NCBI GenBank assembly: GCA_012842235.1
Contig: DUTE01000143.1
Coordinates: 1 to 11,772, forward strand
Source: Bacillota bacterium
Lineage (GTDB): Bacteria; Bacillota; DTU065
Length of the DNA: 11,772 bases
Reading direction: 5' to 3'
In this document: positions 1-6,493 of the stretch, piece after piece
Numbering within the stretch: the stretch's first letter is position 1
How the letters are laid out: each line of letters starts with the position of its first letter
Translations under genes and position numbers: made by a program
The notes under the pieces: model-generated
The model's input: only the letters and a program-made list of their open reading frames with translations
The model's database searches: none
Told to the model about the DNA's origin: nothing

Positions 1-875
1 CAGGCCATCGTGCATGTGCTGGTTGTGCTGCTCCTATTGTTGTTCGCCAGGTTCTTATGGCTTCTGATAAACCTGTTGTGGTTGGTTGTGCTACTGGCTG
101 TCTTGAAGTTACTACTTCAATCTATCCTTTTACAGCCTGGAACGTAAACTTCATCCACAATGCTTTTGAAAACTCAGCAGCTACTGTCTCTGGCGTTGAA
201 GCTGCATTTACTTCACTAAAGAAACAAGGTAAAATCGATGGTGATTTTAACTTTGTAGCTTTTGGTGGGGACGGAGGAACTTATGATATTGGCTTCCAGT
301 CGCTATCTGGTGCTATGGAACGTGGCCATAACATGCTTTATGTCTGTTATGATAATGGTGCTTATATGAATACTGGTATCCAAAGATCATCAGCTACTCC
401 TATGGGTGCAAATACTACAACAACTCCTGTTGGTAAAGAATCCTTAGGTAAGCCACAATATCGCAAGGATCTTGCAGAGATTATGGCTGCACACCACATT
501 CCTTATGTAGCTCAAGCTTCTATTTCTAATCACCGTGATCTTATTGAGAAGGCTCAAAAAGCATTCTCAATTGAGGGTCCAAAGTTCTTGAACGTCTTGT
601 CCCCTTGCCGTCTAGGTTGGGGCTTTAACCCTGAAAACACTGTTGATCTAGCTCAATCAATGGTTGACAGTTGTTTCTGGCCATTGTTCGAGGTGGAAAA
701 CGGTAAATGGAAGTTGACTTATAAACCAAAGAATAAGCCAAGCATTGAAGAATGGATGAAACCACAAGCACGTTTCAAACATCTATTCAGAAGTGAAGAA
801 GGCAAAGAAGTTATTGCTGCAGCACAAGCTGAAGTTGACAAACGTTGGGAACAGCTATTAGCTCGTTGTGAATAA
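1..875 (+). CDS. porB: Pyruvate:ferredoxin oxidoreductase, beta subunit (5' partial)
   Basis: This is the TPP-binding beta subunit of pyruvate (2-oxoacid):ferredoxin oxidoreductase, which oxidatively decarboxylates pyruvate to acetyl-CoA and reduces ferredoxin in the cytoplasm of anaerobes. The frame stays open to the left edge and starts with GHRACAGC, so the ATG at 57 is internal; I estimate some 15-25 N-terminal residues are missing. Four cysteines expected to hold the proximal [4Fe-4S] cluster are visible: the CxxC pair (codons at 15 and 24), the ATGC cysteine (codon at 99) and the SPC cysteine (codon at 606). The TPP/Mg site is GGDGG followed by YDNGAYMNTGIQRS. Arginine is mostly CGT/CGC here, unlike the AGA-rich downstream genes, which suggests high expression. 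The other subunits presumably lie upstream. A strong terminator follows. Assignment to a pyruvate rather than another 2-oxoacid enzyme is by family resemblance. Confidence 0.93.
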   Translation, partial: GHRACAGCAAPIVVRQVLMASDKPVVVGCATGCLEVTTSIYPFTAWNVNFIHNAFENSAATVSGVEAAFTSLKKQGKIDGDFNFVAFGGDGGTYDIGFQSLSGAMERGHNMLYVCYDNGAYMNTGIQRSSATPMGANTTTTPVGKESLGKPQYRKDLAEIMAAHHIPYVAQASISNHRDLIEKAQKAFSIEGPKFLNVLSPCRLGWGFNPENTVDLAQSMVDSCFWPLFEVENGKWKLTYKPKNKPSIEEWMKPQARFKHLFRSEEGKEVIAAAQAEVDKRWEQLLARCE

Positions 876-895
876 TAACAACAACAAGAAGTAAT

Positions 896-925
896 AAAGG
901 GATCGGTCTTTGGCCGATCCCTTTT
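896..925 (+). terminator. Rho-independent terminator after porB
   Basis: A perfect 11-bp stem (896-906 with 914-924) encloses a 7-nt loop (907-913). It has a GC-rich core and runs into a short T tract (922-925). It lies 20 nt past the porB stop and separates porB from the gin-led cluster. The T tract is short, but position and stem make a terminator likely. Confidence 0.85.
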
Positions 926-962
926 AATACATATGTGTGGAACAATTTTTGTAATTTACAGG

Positions 963-968
963 CAGGTG
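963..968 (+). promoter_or_regulatory. Ribosome binding site that sets the gin start
   Basis: AGGTG lies 9-10 nt before the ATG at 977. The in-frame ATG at 935 has no comparable purine-rich site and sits just after the porB terminator, so 977 is the better start. Confidence 0.6.
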
Positions 969-976
969 CATATCTA

Positions 977-1159
977 ATGGCTATTTGTCTACTATGTAAA
1001 AAAGAAACCAATAATGAATTAATTCTTGACAAGATATCAATCTGCTTAGATTGCGAAAGAAAGATTCTACAATCTGACCCTAGAACAGATGAGTATTTTG
1101 ACCTTTTAGAGGAAGTAAGGCCACTAGCTAAAATTATTCTCGATTCGATCGAAGGCTAG
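977..1159 (+). CDS. csfB: Gin/CsfB-type anti-sigma-G factor
   Basis: This is a small 60-residue zinc-binding protein of the Gin (CsfB) family. In B. subtilis Gin binds and inhibits the forespore sigma factor SigG, and also SigE, so that late sporulation genes are not switched on early. The sequence has two CxxC pairs (C4/C7 and C23/C26), and the segment ICLDCERK (22-29) closely matches the CsfB second knuckle FICLDCERK. An in-frame ATG at 935 would add 14 residues but has no ribosome binding site. The gene heads the yaaO-tmk-holB cluster, as csfB does in Bacillus, which supports the assignment. It indicates an endospore former. I see no convincing forespore promoter in the short upstream gap, so regulation is open. 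Confidence 0.87.
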   Translation: MAICLLCKKETNNELILDKISICLDCERKILQSDPRTDEYFDLLEEVRPLAKIILDSIEG

Positions 1160-1200
1160 AAACCAATATCATTAAATTCCAATAGTCTAAGAGGGTAATA

Positions 1201-1206
1201 GGTGAT
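1201..1206 (+). promoter_or_regulatory. Ribosome binding site that sets the yaaO start
   Basis: GGTGAT is followed by 4 nt and then the ATG at 1211, the same arrangement seen before rsmI and metG. An in-frame GTG at 1202 lies inside this site and is therefore an unlikely start, although GAGGG at 1191-1195 could serve it. Confidence 0.6.
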
Positions 1207-1210
1207 AATT

Positions 1211-2623
1211 ATGAATCAAAAAGAAACTCCGTTTATGGATGCAGTGCTAAAGTATGTAAAAAAAGGAATTATACCATTCCATACACCTGGTCATATACAA
1301 GGAAAAGGTGTAAGTAAAGAGTTTGCCGAGTTTTTTCAATATGCCTTAGCAGCAGATTCTGCTGAAGTCGAGCATTTAGAATCACACCATGACTACGAAG
1401 CGGCAAGAAAAGAAGCTGAAAAGTTATTGGCAGATCTTTACAAGGTGGATCGTTCTTTTTTCCTATGTAACGGTACAACAGAAGGTATACAGGCATTAAT
1501 ATTAGCCTATTTTACATCTCAAGATACTGTTTTATTACCCCGCAATGCACACAGATCTGTAGTCGGTGGTCTAATTCTATCTGGTGCAAAGCCTAAGTGG
1601 GTATATCCTGAAATAGATAGAGAGTGGAAAGTAGCAACTGTTGTGGAAACAGAAAAGTGGCTCGAACAATCACAAGGTGTCTCAGGGGCTTTTCATTTAT
1701 ATCCCAACTACTATGGAATGTGTCAAGATTTAGAAAAACAAGTAATAGACGGTTTACCTAATCTTGTAGACGAAGCCCATGGGGTTCATCTGCAGTTTAG
1801 TGATTTTTTCCCCAAACAAGCTCTAGACTTTAATATTACAGCAACAGTCCAAAGTCCTCATAAGATACTGTCTTCGCTTACACAAAGCTCATGGTTACAT
1901 GTGAAAAAGAAAGAAGATGCAGCAAGGATCTCTCAAGTGTTGGGTATTATAGAAACTACCAGTCCAAACTTTCTTCTCTGGTCTTCTTTAGATGCAGCAA
2001 GAGCCTTAGAAGCTGAAGATAATAACCGTTGGAACGAAACGGTATTTCGAGTGCAAAACCTTAGGAAAGTTATTAAACAGATCTCTGGTTTTAAGATATT
2101 TGAGCCGACAAAATCCCATACAGAGATTTATGCCATGGATCCTCTAAAGCTAATGGTAAGTGCTAGCGATTTGGGATTAGATGGTTTTAGATTTAGAGAT
2201 GAACTAAGAAAGAGAGGAATAATGCCTGAGTTAGCTGAAACAGAATTTGTTTTGTTTTTAATTACCCCAGCACATCAAGAAAAAGAGTTAGCTCATTTAA
2301 GTAAGGCACTAGAGGATATTTCTCAAAATGGTGTAAAGTCTAATAGGGAAAGAATTAATGTACCTATTTATCCACGTTTAAAGACAGTAATTAGCCCCAA
2401 GGAGGCGTTTTTTAGCACTGGAGTTAGTGTTAAGCTGTCAGAGGCAGACGGTTGTATTGCCCAAGAGATGATTATTCCCTATCCACCAGGTATTCCCCTT
2501 ATTATGCCTGGTGAACAGATCACAAAAGAAGTGATCGAACTAACACAGTATTATAAGAGCTTGAACTGGCCTCTTAGGGGTATGGAAGATAAAAATACAG
2601 AGTTTATTCGTGTGATAAGCTAA
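1211..2623 (+). CDS. yaaO: YaaO-type Orn/Lys/Arg decarboxylase family protein
   Basis: This is a 470-residue cytoplasmic PLP fold-I enzyme of the Orn/Lys/Arg decarboxylase group (YaaO/SpeA-like short form). Family members decarboxylate a basic amino acid to a polyamine precursor; the substrate cannot be read from sequence. The N-terminus carries FHTPGH. Next come the phosphate-binding segment CNGTTEG, the DEAHG motif (D187 should contact the PLP pyridine nitrogen) and SPHKILSSLTQS, in which K218 should form the Schiff base. The small C-terminal domain has the family's IPYPPGIPLIMPGE segment. There is no extra N-terminal wing domain, which separates it from the long inducible decarboxylases. 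It follows gin by 51 nt. In Bacillus yaaO also precedes tmk. An in-frame GTG at 1202 would add three residues. Confidence 0.88.
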   Translation: MNQKETPFMDAVLKYVKKGIIPFHTPGHIQGKGVSKEFAEFFQYALAADSAEVEHLESHHDYEAARKEAEKLLADLYKVDRSFFLCNGTTEGIQALILAYFTSQDTVLLPRNAHRSVVGGLILSGAKPKWVYPEIDREWKVATVVETEKWLEQSQGVSGAFHLYPNYYGMCQDLEKQVIDGLPNLVDEAHGVHLQFSDFFPKQALDFNITATVQSPHKILSSLTQSSWLHVKKKEDAARISQVLGIIETTSPNFLLWSSLDAARALEAEDNNRWNETVFRVQNLRKVIKQISGFKIFEPTKSHTEIYAMDPLKLMVSASDLGLDGFRFRDELRKRGIMPELAETEFVLFLITPAHQEKELAHLSKALEDISQNGVKSNRERINVPIYPRLKTVISPKEAFFSTGVSVKLSEADGCIAQEMIIPYPPGIPLIMPGEQITKEVIELTQYYKSLNWPLRGMEDKNTEFIRVIS

Positions 2624-2635
2624 GAATAAGGTCAT

Positions 2636-2644
2636 AGGGGTGAT
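2636..2644 (+). promoter_or_regulatory. Ribosome binding site that sets the Ycf45-like gene start
   Basis: AGGGGTGAT lies 7 nt before the ATG at 2652. An in-frame GTG at 2640 falls inside this site; it would need the weaker AAGG at about 2628-2631. Confidence 0.55.
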
Positions 2645-2651
2645 AAGTGAG

Positions 2652-3950
2652 ATGGCAAAAAAAATTACAGATGATCTCGATGTGCTTTTAGGTGTATTGC
2701 CCCAAAGAATTAGAGATTTGCTAAACACCCCAAATAGGGATGAACTTTTAGAGATAGTACTTGACTTAGGCAGACCACCTGAGGCTCGTTTTTCTGATAC
2801 TTTTGTCTATTTAGACAAAGAGCCTGTCACTAGAGAAGAAATAGCAGAGGTAGTAGAGAAAATCGGTGAATTTGGCTCAGATAATCGGGCTGGAATTGAG
2901 AGAACACTACACAGGATCTCTGCATTGAGAAATCGCCGAGGCGATATAATTGGCCTAACTTTAAGAGTAGGCCGTGCTGTAATGGGCACTATTGACATTA
3001 TCGATGATGTCATCCATAAAGAAAATTCTATTTTACTTCTAGGAAAACCTGGCGTTGGCAAAACAACAATGTTAAGAGAGATCGCTAGGGAATTAGCAGA
3101 GAATAAGCGGGTAGTTATTGTTGATACCTCCAATGAAATAGGTGGAGATGGAGATATTCCCCATCCAGGAATAGGCAAAGCAAGACGTCTCCAAGTACCA
3201 AGACATGATCTTCAGTACCAGGTTATGATTGAAGCTGTTGAAAACCATATGCCAGAGGTTATAGTTATAGACGAAATAGGCAACTCTTACGAAGCAGATG
3301 CAGCAAGAACAATCGCTGAGCGTGGTGTTATGCTTATTGGGACAGCGCATGGTAAGAGCTTGAAAAACCTTATTAGTAATCCTGCACTTGTTGACCTTGT
3401 AGGTGGCATTCAAAGTGTAACACTAGGTGATGAAGAAGCGAGACGTAGAGGGACTCAAAAGACTATCTTAGAAAGAAAACAAGAGCCTACATTTGATACG
3501 GTTATTGAGATCATAGAAAGAGATACACTAGTTATCATTGAAGATGTAGACCAAGCAGTAGATGCTCTTTTAAGAGGAGAGTCAATAACTCAAGAGGTAA
3601 GAACAAGAGATGACAAAGGGAAGGTTATCGTTGAAGAAGCTCAAAAAACACCGTTTCAGCGGACACGGACTATCCGCTATATATTTCCCTATGGTATTAG
3701 TCGCAATAAGCTAGCAGAGGCAATAGAGAAGTCAAAGGCTCCACTAGATATAGTGCGCAATTCTAAAGATGCCGATTTGGTGTTAACCTTAAAAGGACAG
3801 TATAATAAGTTACCTCCTTATATTAGAGAAGCAGAAGAAAAAGGGCTTCCTGTTAAGGTTGTAAGAAGTAATACTTTAGTCCAGTTAATTAAAGCTGTTA
3901 TAGAGATATCACCACCTAAAATAGATGATGATTCAGGTTATATGGGGTAG
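2652..3950 (+). CDS. Ycf45/SpoIIIAA-like AAA ATPase
   Basis: A soluble P-loop ATPase of about 432 residues, of the Ycf45 type (often annotated as R3H-domain single-stranded nucleic-acid-binding protein) and related to SpoIIIAA. The N-terminal region (about 1-120) resembles the SpoIIIAA-like pre-ATPase segment (LPxRIRDLL ... GRPPEARF). Walker A is GKPGVGKTT at residues 131-139 and Walker B is VIVIDE, ending in D207-E208. Between them lies VDTSNEIGGDGDIPHPGIG, typical of the family. The C-terminus (about 330-420) has IRYIFPYGISRNKL and ends soon after VKVVRSNTLVQLIKAV. Homologues I recall carry an R3H domain beyond this point; none is visible here. Its cellular role is not established. It stands between yaaO and tmk, where Bacillus has no such gene. 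A GTG at 2640 is an alternative start. Confidence 0.82.
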   Translation: MAKKITDDLDVLLGVLPQRIRDLLNTPNRDELLEIVLDLGRPPEARFSDTFVYLDKEPVTREEIAEVVEKIGEFGSDNRAGIERTLHRISALRNRRGDIIGLTLRVGRAVMGTIDIIDDVIHKENSILLLGKPGVGKTTMLREIARELAENKRVVIVDTSNEIGGDGDIPHPGIGKARRLQVPRHDLQYQVMIEAVENHMPEVIVIDEIGNSYEADAARTIAERGVMLIGTAHGKSLKNLISNPALVDLVGGIQSVTLGDEEARRRGTQKTILERKQEPTFDTVIEIIERDTLVIIEDVDQAVDALLRGESITQEVRTRDDKGKVIVEEAQKTPFQRTRTIRYIFPYGISRNKLAEAIEKSKAPLDIVRNSKDADLVLTLKGQYNKLPPYIREAEEKGLPVKVVRSNTLVQLIKAVIEISPPKIDDDSGYMG

Positions 3951-4029
3951 ATCTTAGGGAGATGTCTAATGGCCAAAATATGGAAGTAAAGGTAATAAAG
4001 ATGGCCAAGAAAGGAGAAGTCGCTAAAGC

Positions 4030-4692
4030 GTGGCAGGATTATTTATAAGTTTTGAAGGAATTGATGGTTCTGGCAAAAGTACCCAGGCTAAACTATGCTT
4101 TGATGCCTTAGTGCAAAAAAGTATACCCTCTTTACTTACAAGAGAACCAGGTGGAGAGGTCATAGCAGAGAAGATCAGAGAGATTCTCCTGTATTCCCAA
4201 GATGAAGTACTACCTCAGACAGAAGTATTACTTTACGCTGCTGCTAGGTCTCAACATGTAAGAAAAGTCATTGAACCTGCCTTAGCAGAGGATAAAATTG
4301 TTATCTGTGATAGGTTTGTTCATTCAAGTATTGCTTACCAAGGATATGGTTTAGGTGTCGATCAAGAGTCTATTTGGCAAATTAATCGATTTGCTATGGG
4401 TAACATATTTCCAGATATTGTCTTTTTATTTGATTTAAGTGTAGATGCTGCTCAACAAAGATCACAAGAGAGGGCACAAAGCAGGGAGTCATTAGTAAAT
4501 AGCGAAAAGAGTAAACGAGATAGAATTGAGGCTAGAAGCTTTGAGTTTTACCAAAAAGTAAGGAATGGATTTCTTGAAATGGCTAAAGACCCCAGAGTCA
4601 AAATATTAGATGCTACTAAAACCCCAGAAGCCATTCATGACGAAGTGATCTCTATAGTTTGTCAAGTATATCAAGGAGGTCGAAACCAGTGA
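4030..4692 (+). CDS. tmk: Thymidylate kinase
   Basis: This enzyme phosphorylates dTMP to dTDP with ATP, an essential cytoplasmic step in dTTP synthesis. At 220 residues it has the usual length. The P-loop is GIDGSGKST (residues 10-18), followed by TREPGG (37-42) and the DRF signature (94-96, within DRFVHSSIAYQGYG). The Arg-rich segment near QQRSQERAQSRE is the likely LID region. The start is GTG at 4030: an in-frame TAA at 4024-4026 excludes anything further upstream, and the protein begins in the usual place for the family (AGLFISFEG). The best ribosome binding site, AAGGAG at 4011-4016, is 13 nt away, which is rather far. Its stop overlaps the start of darA (GTGA), so the two are probably translationally coupled. 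Confidence 0.95.
   Translation: MAGLFISFEGIDGSGKSTQAKLCFDALVQKSIPSLLTREPGGEVIAEKIREILLYSQDEVLPQTEVLLYAAARSQHVRKVIEPALAEDKIVICDRFVHSSIAYQGYGLGVDQESIWQINRFAMGNIFPDIVFLFDLSVDAAQQRSQERAQSRESLVNSEKSKRDRIEARSFEFYQKVRNGFLEMAKDPRVKILDATKTPEAIHDEVISIVCQVYQGGRNQ
4673..4680 (+). promoter_or_regulatory. Ribosome binding site for darA inside tmk
   Basis: AAGGAGGT, a near-perfect Shine-Dalgarno sequence, lies in the last codons of tmk and 8 nt before the GTG at 4689. It decides this start over an in-frame ATG at 4659. Confidence 0.8.
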
Positions 4693-5021
4693 AGCTTATT
4701 ATTGCTGTGGTGCAGGATCAAGATGTTCCTTTGCTTCTTGATAAGCTAATGGATGAAAAGATAAGAGCTACAAAATTGGCAAGTACAGGTGGATTTCTTA
4801 AACAAGGTAATACAACATTACTTATTGGTGTAAGTGAAAATATGGTTGACAGTGTTATAGAAATAATACGCTTGACTTGCTCATCAAAGGAACAGATGAT
4901 TACACCTCTTGTTAGTGATATGAGTCGTAGTGTACCAGATTTTATGCCTCAACCAGTACAGGTAAAAGTTGGCGGAGCAACTATCTTTGTAGTTGATGTA
5001 GATCGTTTCGAAAAGGTGTAG
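4689..5021 (+). CDS. darA: DarA/PstA-type c-di-AMP-binding PII-like protein
   Basis: A 110-residue PII-like signal protein (YaaQ, DUF970). In B. subtilis, Listeria and Staphylococcus it forms a trimer that binds cyclic di-AMP; the downstream target is still not settled. The product starts MKLIIAVVQDQD, almost identical to YaaQ. It carries the conserved TGGFLKQGNTT loop (33-43), R26 and T28, then IGV and the C-terminal VKVGGATIFVVDV. As I recall, several of these residues line the ligand pocket of PstA/DarA. The start is GTG at 4689 with a strong ribosome binding site; an in-frame ATG at 4659 would add a non-homologous tail inside tmk. It overlaps tmk by 4 nt and precedes yaaR by 4 nt, as in Bacillus. 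A c-di-AMP pathway in this organism is inferred. Confidence 0.93.
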   Translation: MKLIIAVVQDQDVPLLLDKLMDEKIRATKLASTGGFLKQGNTTLLIGVSENMVDSVIEIIRLTCSSKEQMITPLVSDMSRSVPDFMPQPVQVKVGGATIFVVDVDRFEKV

Positions 5022-5025
5022 TAAG

Positions 5026-5478
5026 ATGTCGGTCAAAATTGAAAGAAGCGACAAGGGTATATTGAGCCCAAAGTTTTCTAATTTAGATCATCAAAAAGTT
5101 CAAAAGACCGATCAAAACTTCATGGATATGCTTAAGCAAGAGGCTAGAGATACAACGAAAGAAGAACTAGAAAAAATGCTTTTAGAAGTAGATCAGCTTG
5201 GGGCTAGGCTTGCTGAAGACCTTTCTTTAAGAACATTAAAAGAATACCGTGATCTAGTTCGTCGTTTTATTTATCTAGCAATAAAAGGAGCATATAGCGT
5301 TGAAGAAGAGATGGGTATTGATATCTTTGGCTCAGCTCGCTCGTATAAAATTGTCAAAAAAGTAGATCAATCGTTAGAAGAGCTAGCTTCTTTGATGTTA
5401 AAGCGACATGAAGCTCAGTTAGAGATAGTTTCAAGGGTTAGTGAAATAAGAGGACTTCTTGTAGATTTAATGGGATGA
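5026..5478 (+). CDS. yaaR: YaaR family protein (DUF327)
   Basis: A 150-residue soluble protein of the YaaR/DUF327 family, whose function I do not know. The first 35 residues or so are polar and probably disordered. The rest is charged and predicted mostly helical, with the conserved core LRTLKEYRDLVRRFIYLAIKGAYSVEEEMG and later RSYKIVKKVDQSLEELASLML. There is no signal peptide or membrane segment. The length matches Bacillus YaaR (about 146 residues). It starts 4 nt after darA with AAAAGGTG at 5011-5018 as ribosome binding site. Its fixed place between darA and holB is shared with Bacillus and is the main support for the name. A hairpin follows 11 nt after the stop. Confidence 0.88.
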   Translation: MSVKIERSDKGILSPKFSNLDHQKVQKTDQNFMDMLKQEARDTTKEELEKMLLEVDQLGARLAEDLSLRTLKEYRDLVRRFIYLAIKGAYSVEEEMGIDIFGSARSYKIVKKVDQSLEELASLMLKRHEAQLEIVSRVSEIRGLLVDLMG

Positions 5479-5488
5479 AGTAGAAAAC

Positions 5489-5522
5489 AATGAGGCTGCA
5501 ACATAAAAGCAGCCTCATTTGT
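5489..5522 (+). terminator. Hairpin between yaaR and holB, putative terminator or attenuator
   Basis: A perfect 11-bp stem (5489-5499 with 5509-5519) has a 9-nt loop (5500-5508). Its core GAGGCTGC is GC-rich, but the T tract afterwards is only TTT, then GTC. It probably ends or dampens transcription from the gin-yaaR part. Only 34 nt remain before holB. Confidence 0.6.
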
Positions 5523-5553
5523 CTATAAGTTAAAACAGCAAAAGGGGATTAAG

Positions 5554-6480
5554 ATGTTTGAAAGAGTAATAGGACAGAAAAAAGCTAAACAAATTCTCTC
5601 AAGTGCTGTAAGGAAAGATTGCTTAAGCCATGCCTACCTCTTTACTGGTATCCATGGTATCGGCAAGACAACTATGGCCAAAGAGCTAGCAATGGTTTTA
5701 AACTGTGAGACCAAAAAAGGCTGTGGTGAGTGTAGTAGTTGTCGTAGAATAAAACAAGAGATCTATCCTGATGTACGAATCATTCGACCTGATGGACCTA
5801 CGATCAAGATCGATGAGATTAGATCTCTTTGTGATTTTATTGCTATGAGTAGCTATGAAGGACGTGTAAAAGTAGGTATAATATGTAGGGCAGAAAAAAT
5901 GAGAGAAGAAGCTGCCAATAGTCTGTTAAAAACTTTAGAAGAACCCCCTAAAGATTCTCTCTTGATATTAACAGCAGAGAATCAATACGCTGTATTGCCA
6001 ACTATTATTTCAAGGGTACAAAAGATCGATTGCCAACGTTTAGAGACAGACGAGATAGTTGATTATTTACAAAAAGAAGGTCAGTCTCCTAGTGATGCAC
6101 TAAAATTAGCAGAATATTCCGGAGGGTCTTTAGGCAAGGCGCTTGAGCTTCGAGATTCACAAGAGATGCAGGAGATATTTCAAAATGTAAATTTAGTAAT
6201 CGAGAGGCTTAATCAACTAAAACCTCATGAAATCATTGAGATTAGCGCAAAAATGGGCAAAGATAGGCTTTTGGCATTCAAGTTTTTAGAAATATTATCA
6301 GATGTATTAAGGACGAAAAGCTTCCAGAAGGATTTTAGCACAGTATTCGGGAAACAATACTCCGTAACCCAATTGGCCTTAGTCTTAGAGTTTATTGAAG
6401 AGCTTAAACTCTACATAGAAGGCTATGGTAATGCACAACTGGCATTAGAGAGTTTATTTATTCGAATTTGTCGCTTATAA
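5554..6480 (+). CDS. holB: DNA polymerase III, delta' subunit
   Basis: This is the delta' subunit of the clamp loader, which with tau/gamma and delta loads the beta clamp onto primed DNA during replication. At 308 residues it is of normal length. After VIGQKKAKQIL comes an intact Walker A, GIHGIGKT (32-39). The Cys4 zinc module has C51, C57, C60 and C63. The sensor segment SLLKTLEEPP and the arginine-finger region are present, the latter reading S153-R154-V155 where many relatives have SRC. The C-terminal collar domain ends in ESLFIRICRL. The start ATG has AGGGG about 8 nt upstream. Its position between yaaR and ricT is the standard Firmicute arrangement. Because a hairpin precedes it, it may depend on read-through or on a promoter that I cannot see. 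Confidence 0.95.
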   Translation: MFERVIGQKKAKQILSSAVRKDCLSHAYLFTGIHGIGKTTMAKELAMVLNCETKKGCGECSSCRRIKQEIYPDVRIIRPDGPTIKIDEIRSLCDFIAMSSYEGRVKVGIICRAEKMREEAANSLLKTLEEPPKDSLLILTAENQYAVLPTIISRVQKIDCQRLETDEIVDYLQKEGQSPSDALKLAEYSGGSLGKALELRDSQEMQEIFQNVNLVIERLNQLKPHEIIEISAKMGKDRLLAFKFLEILSDVLRTKSFQKDFSTVFGKQYSVTQLALVLEFIEELKLYIEGYGNAQLALESLFIRICRL

Positions 6481-6493
6481 GTGAGGTTTAGAT

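Noticed and set aside
57..59. ATG at 57 as the start of porB
   Set aside because: The same frame is open to the window edge and encodes the conserved GHRACAGC cluster-binding segment, so this methionine is internal and the gene is cut by the window.
918..948. Forespore (SigF/SigG) promoter ahead of gin
   Set aside because: GGAACAATTT at 939-948 resembles a SigF -10 element, but nothing like its -35 lies 15-16 nt upstream; that region is the porB terminator. No SigG-like pair was seen either.
2807..3413. Long open frames on the minus strand opposite the Ycf45-like gene
   Set aside because: They lie entirely opposite a clearly conserved coding sequence, overlap each other, and their products show no family features; they are by-products of the plus-strand gene.
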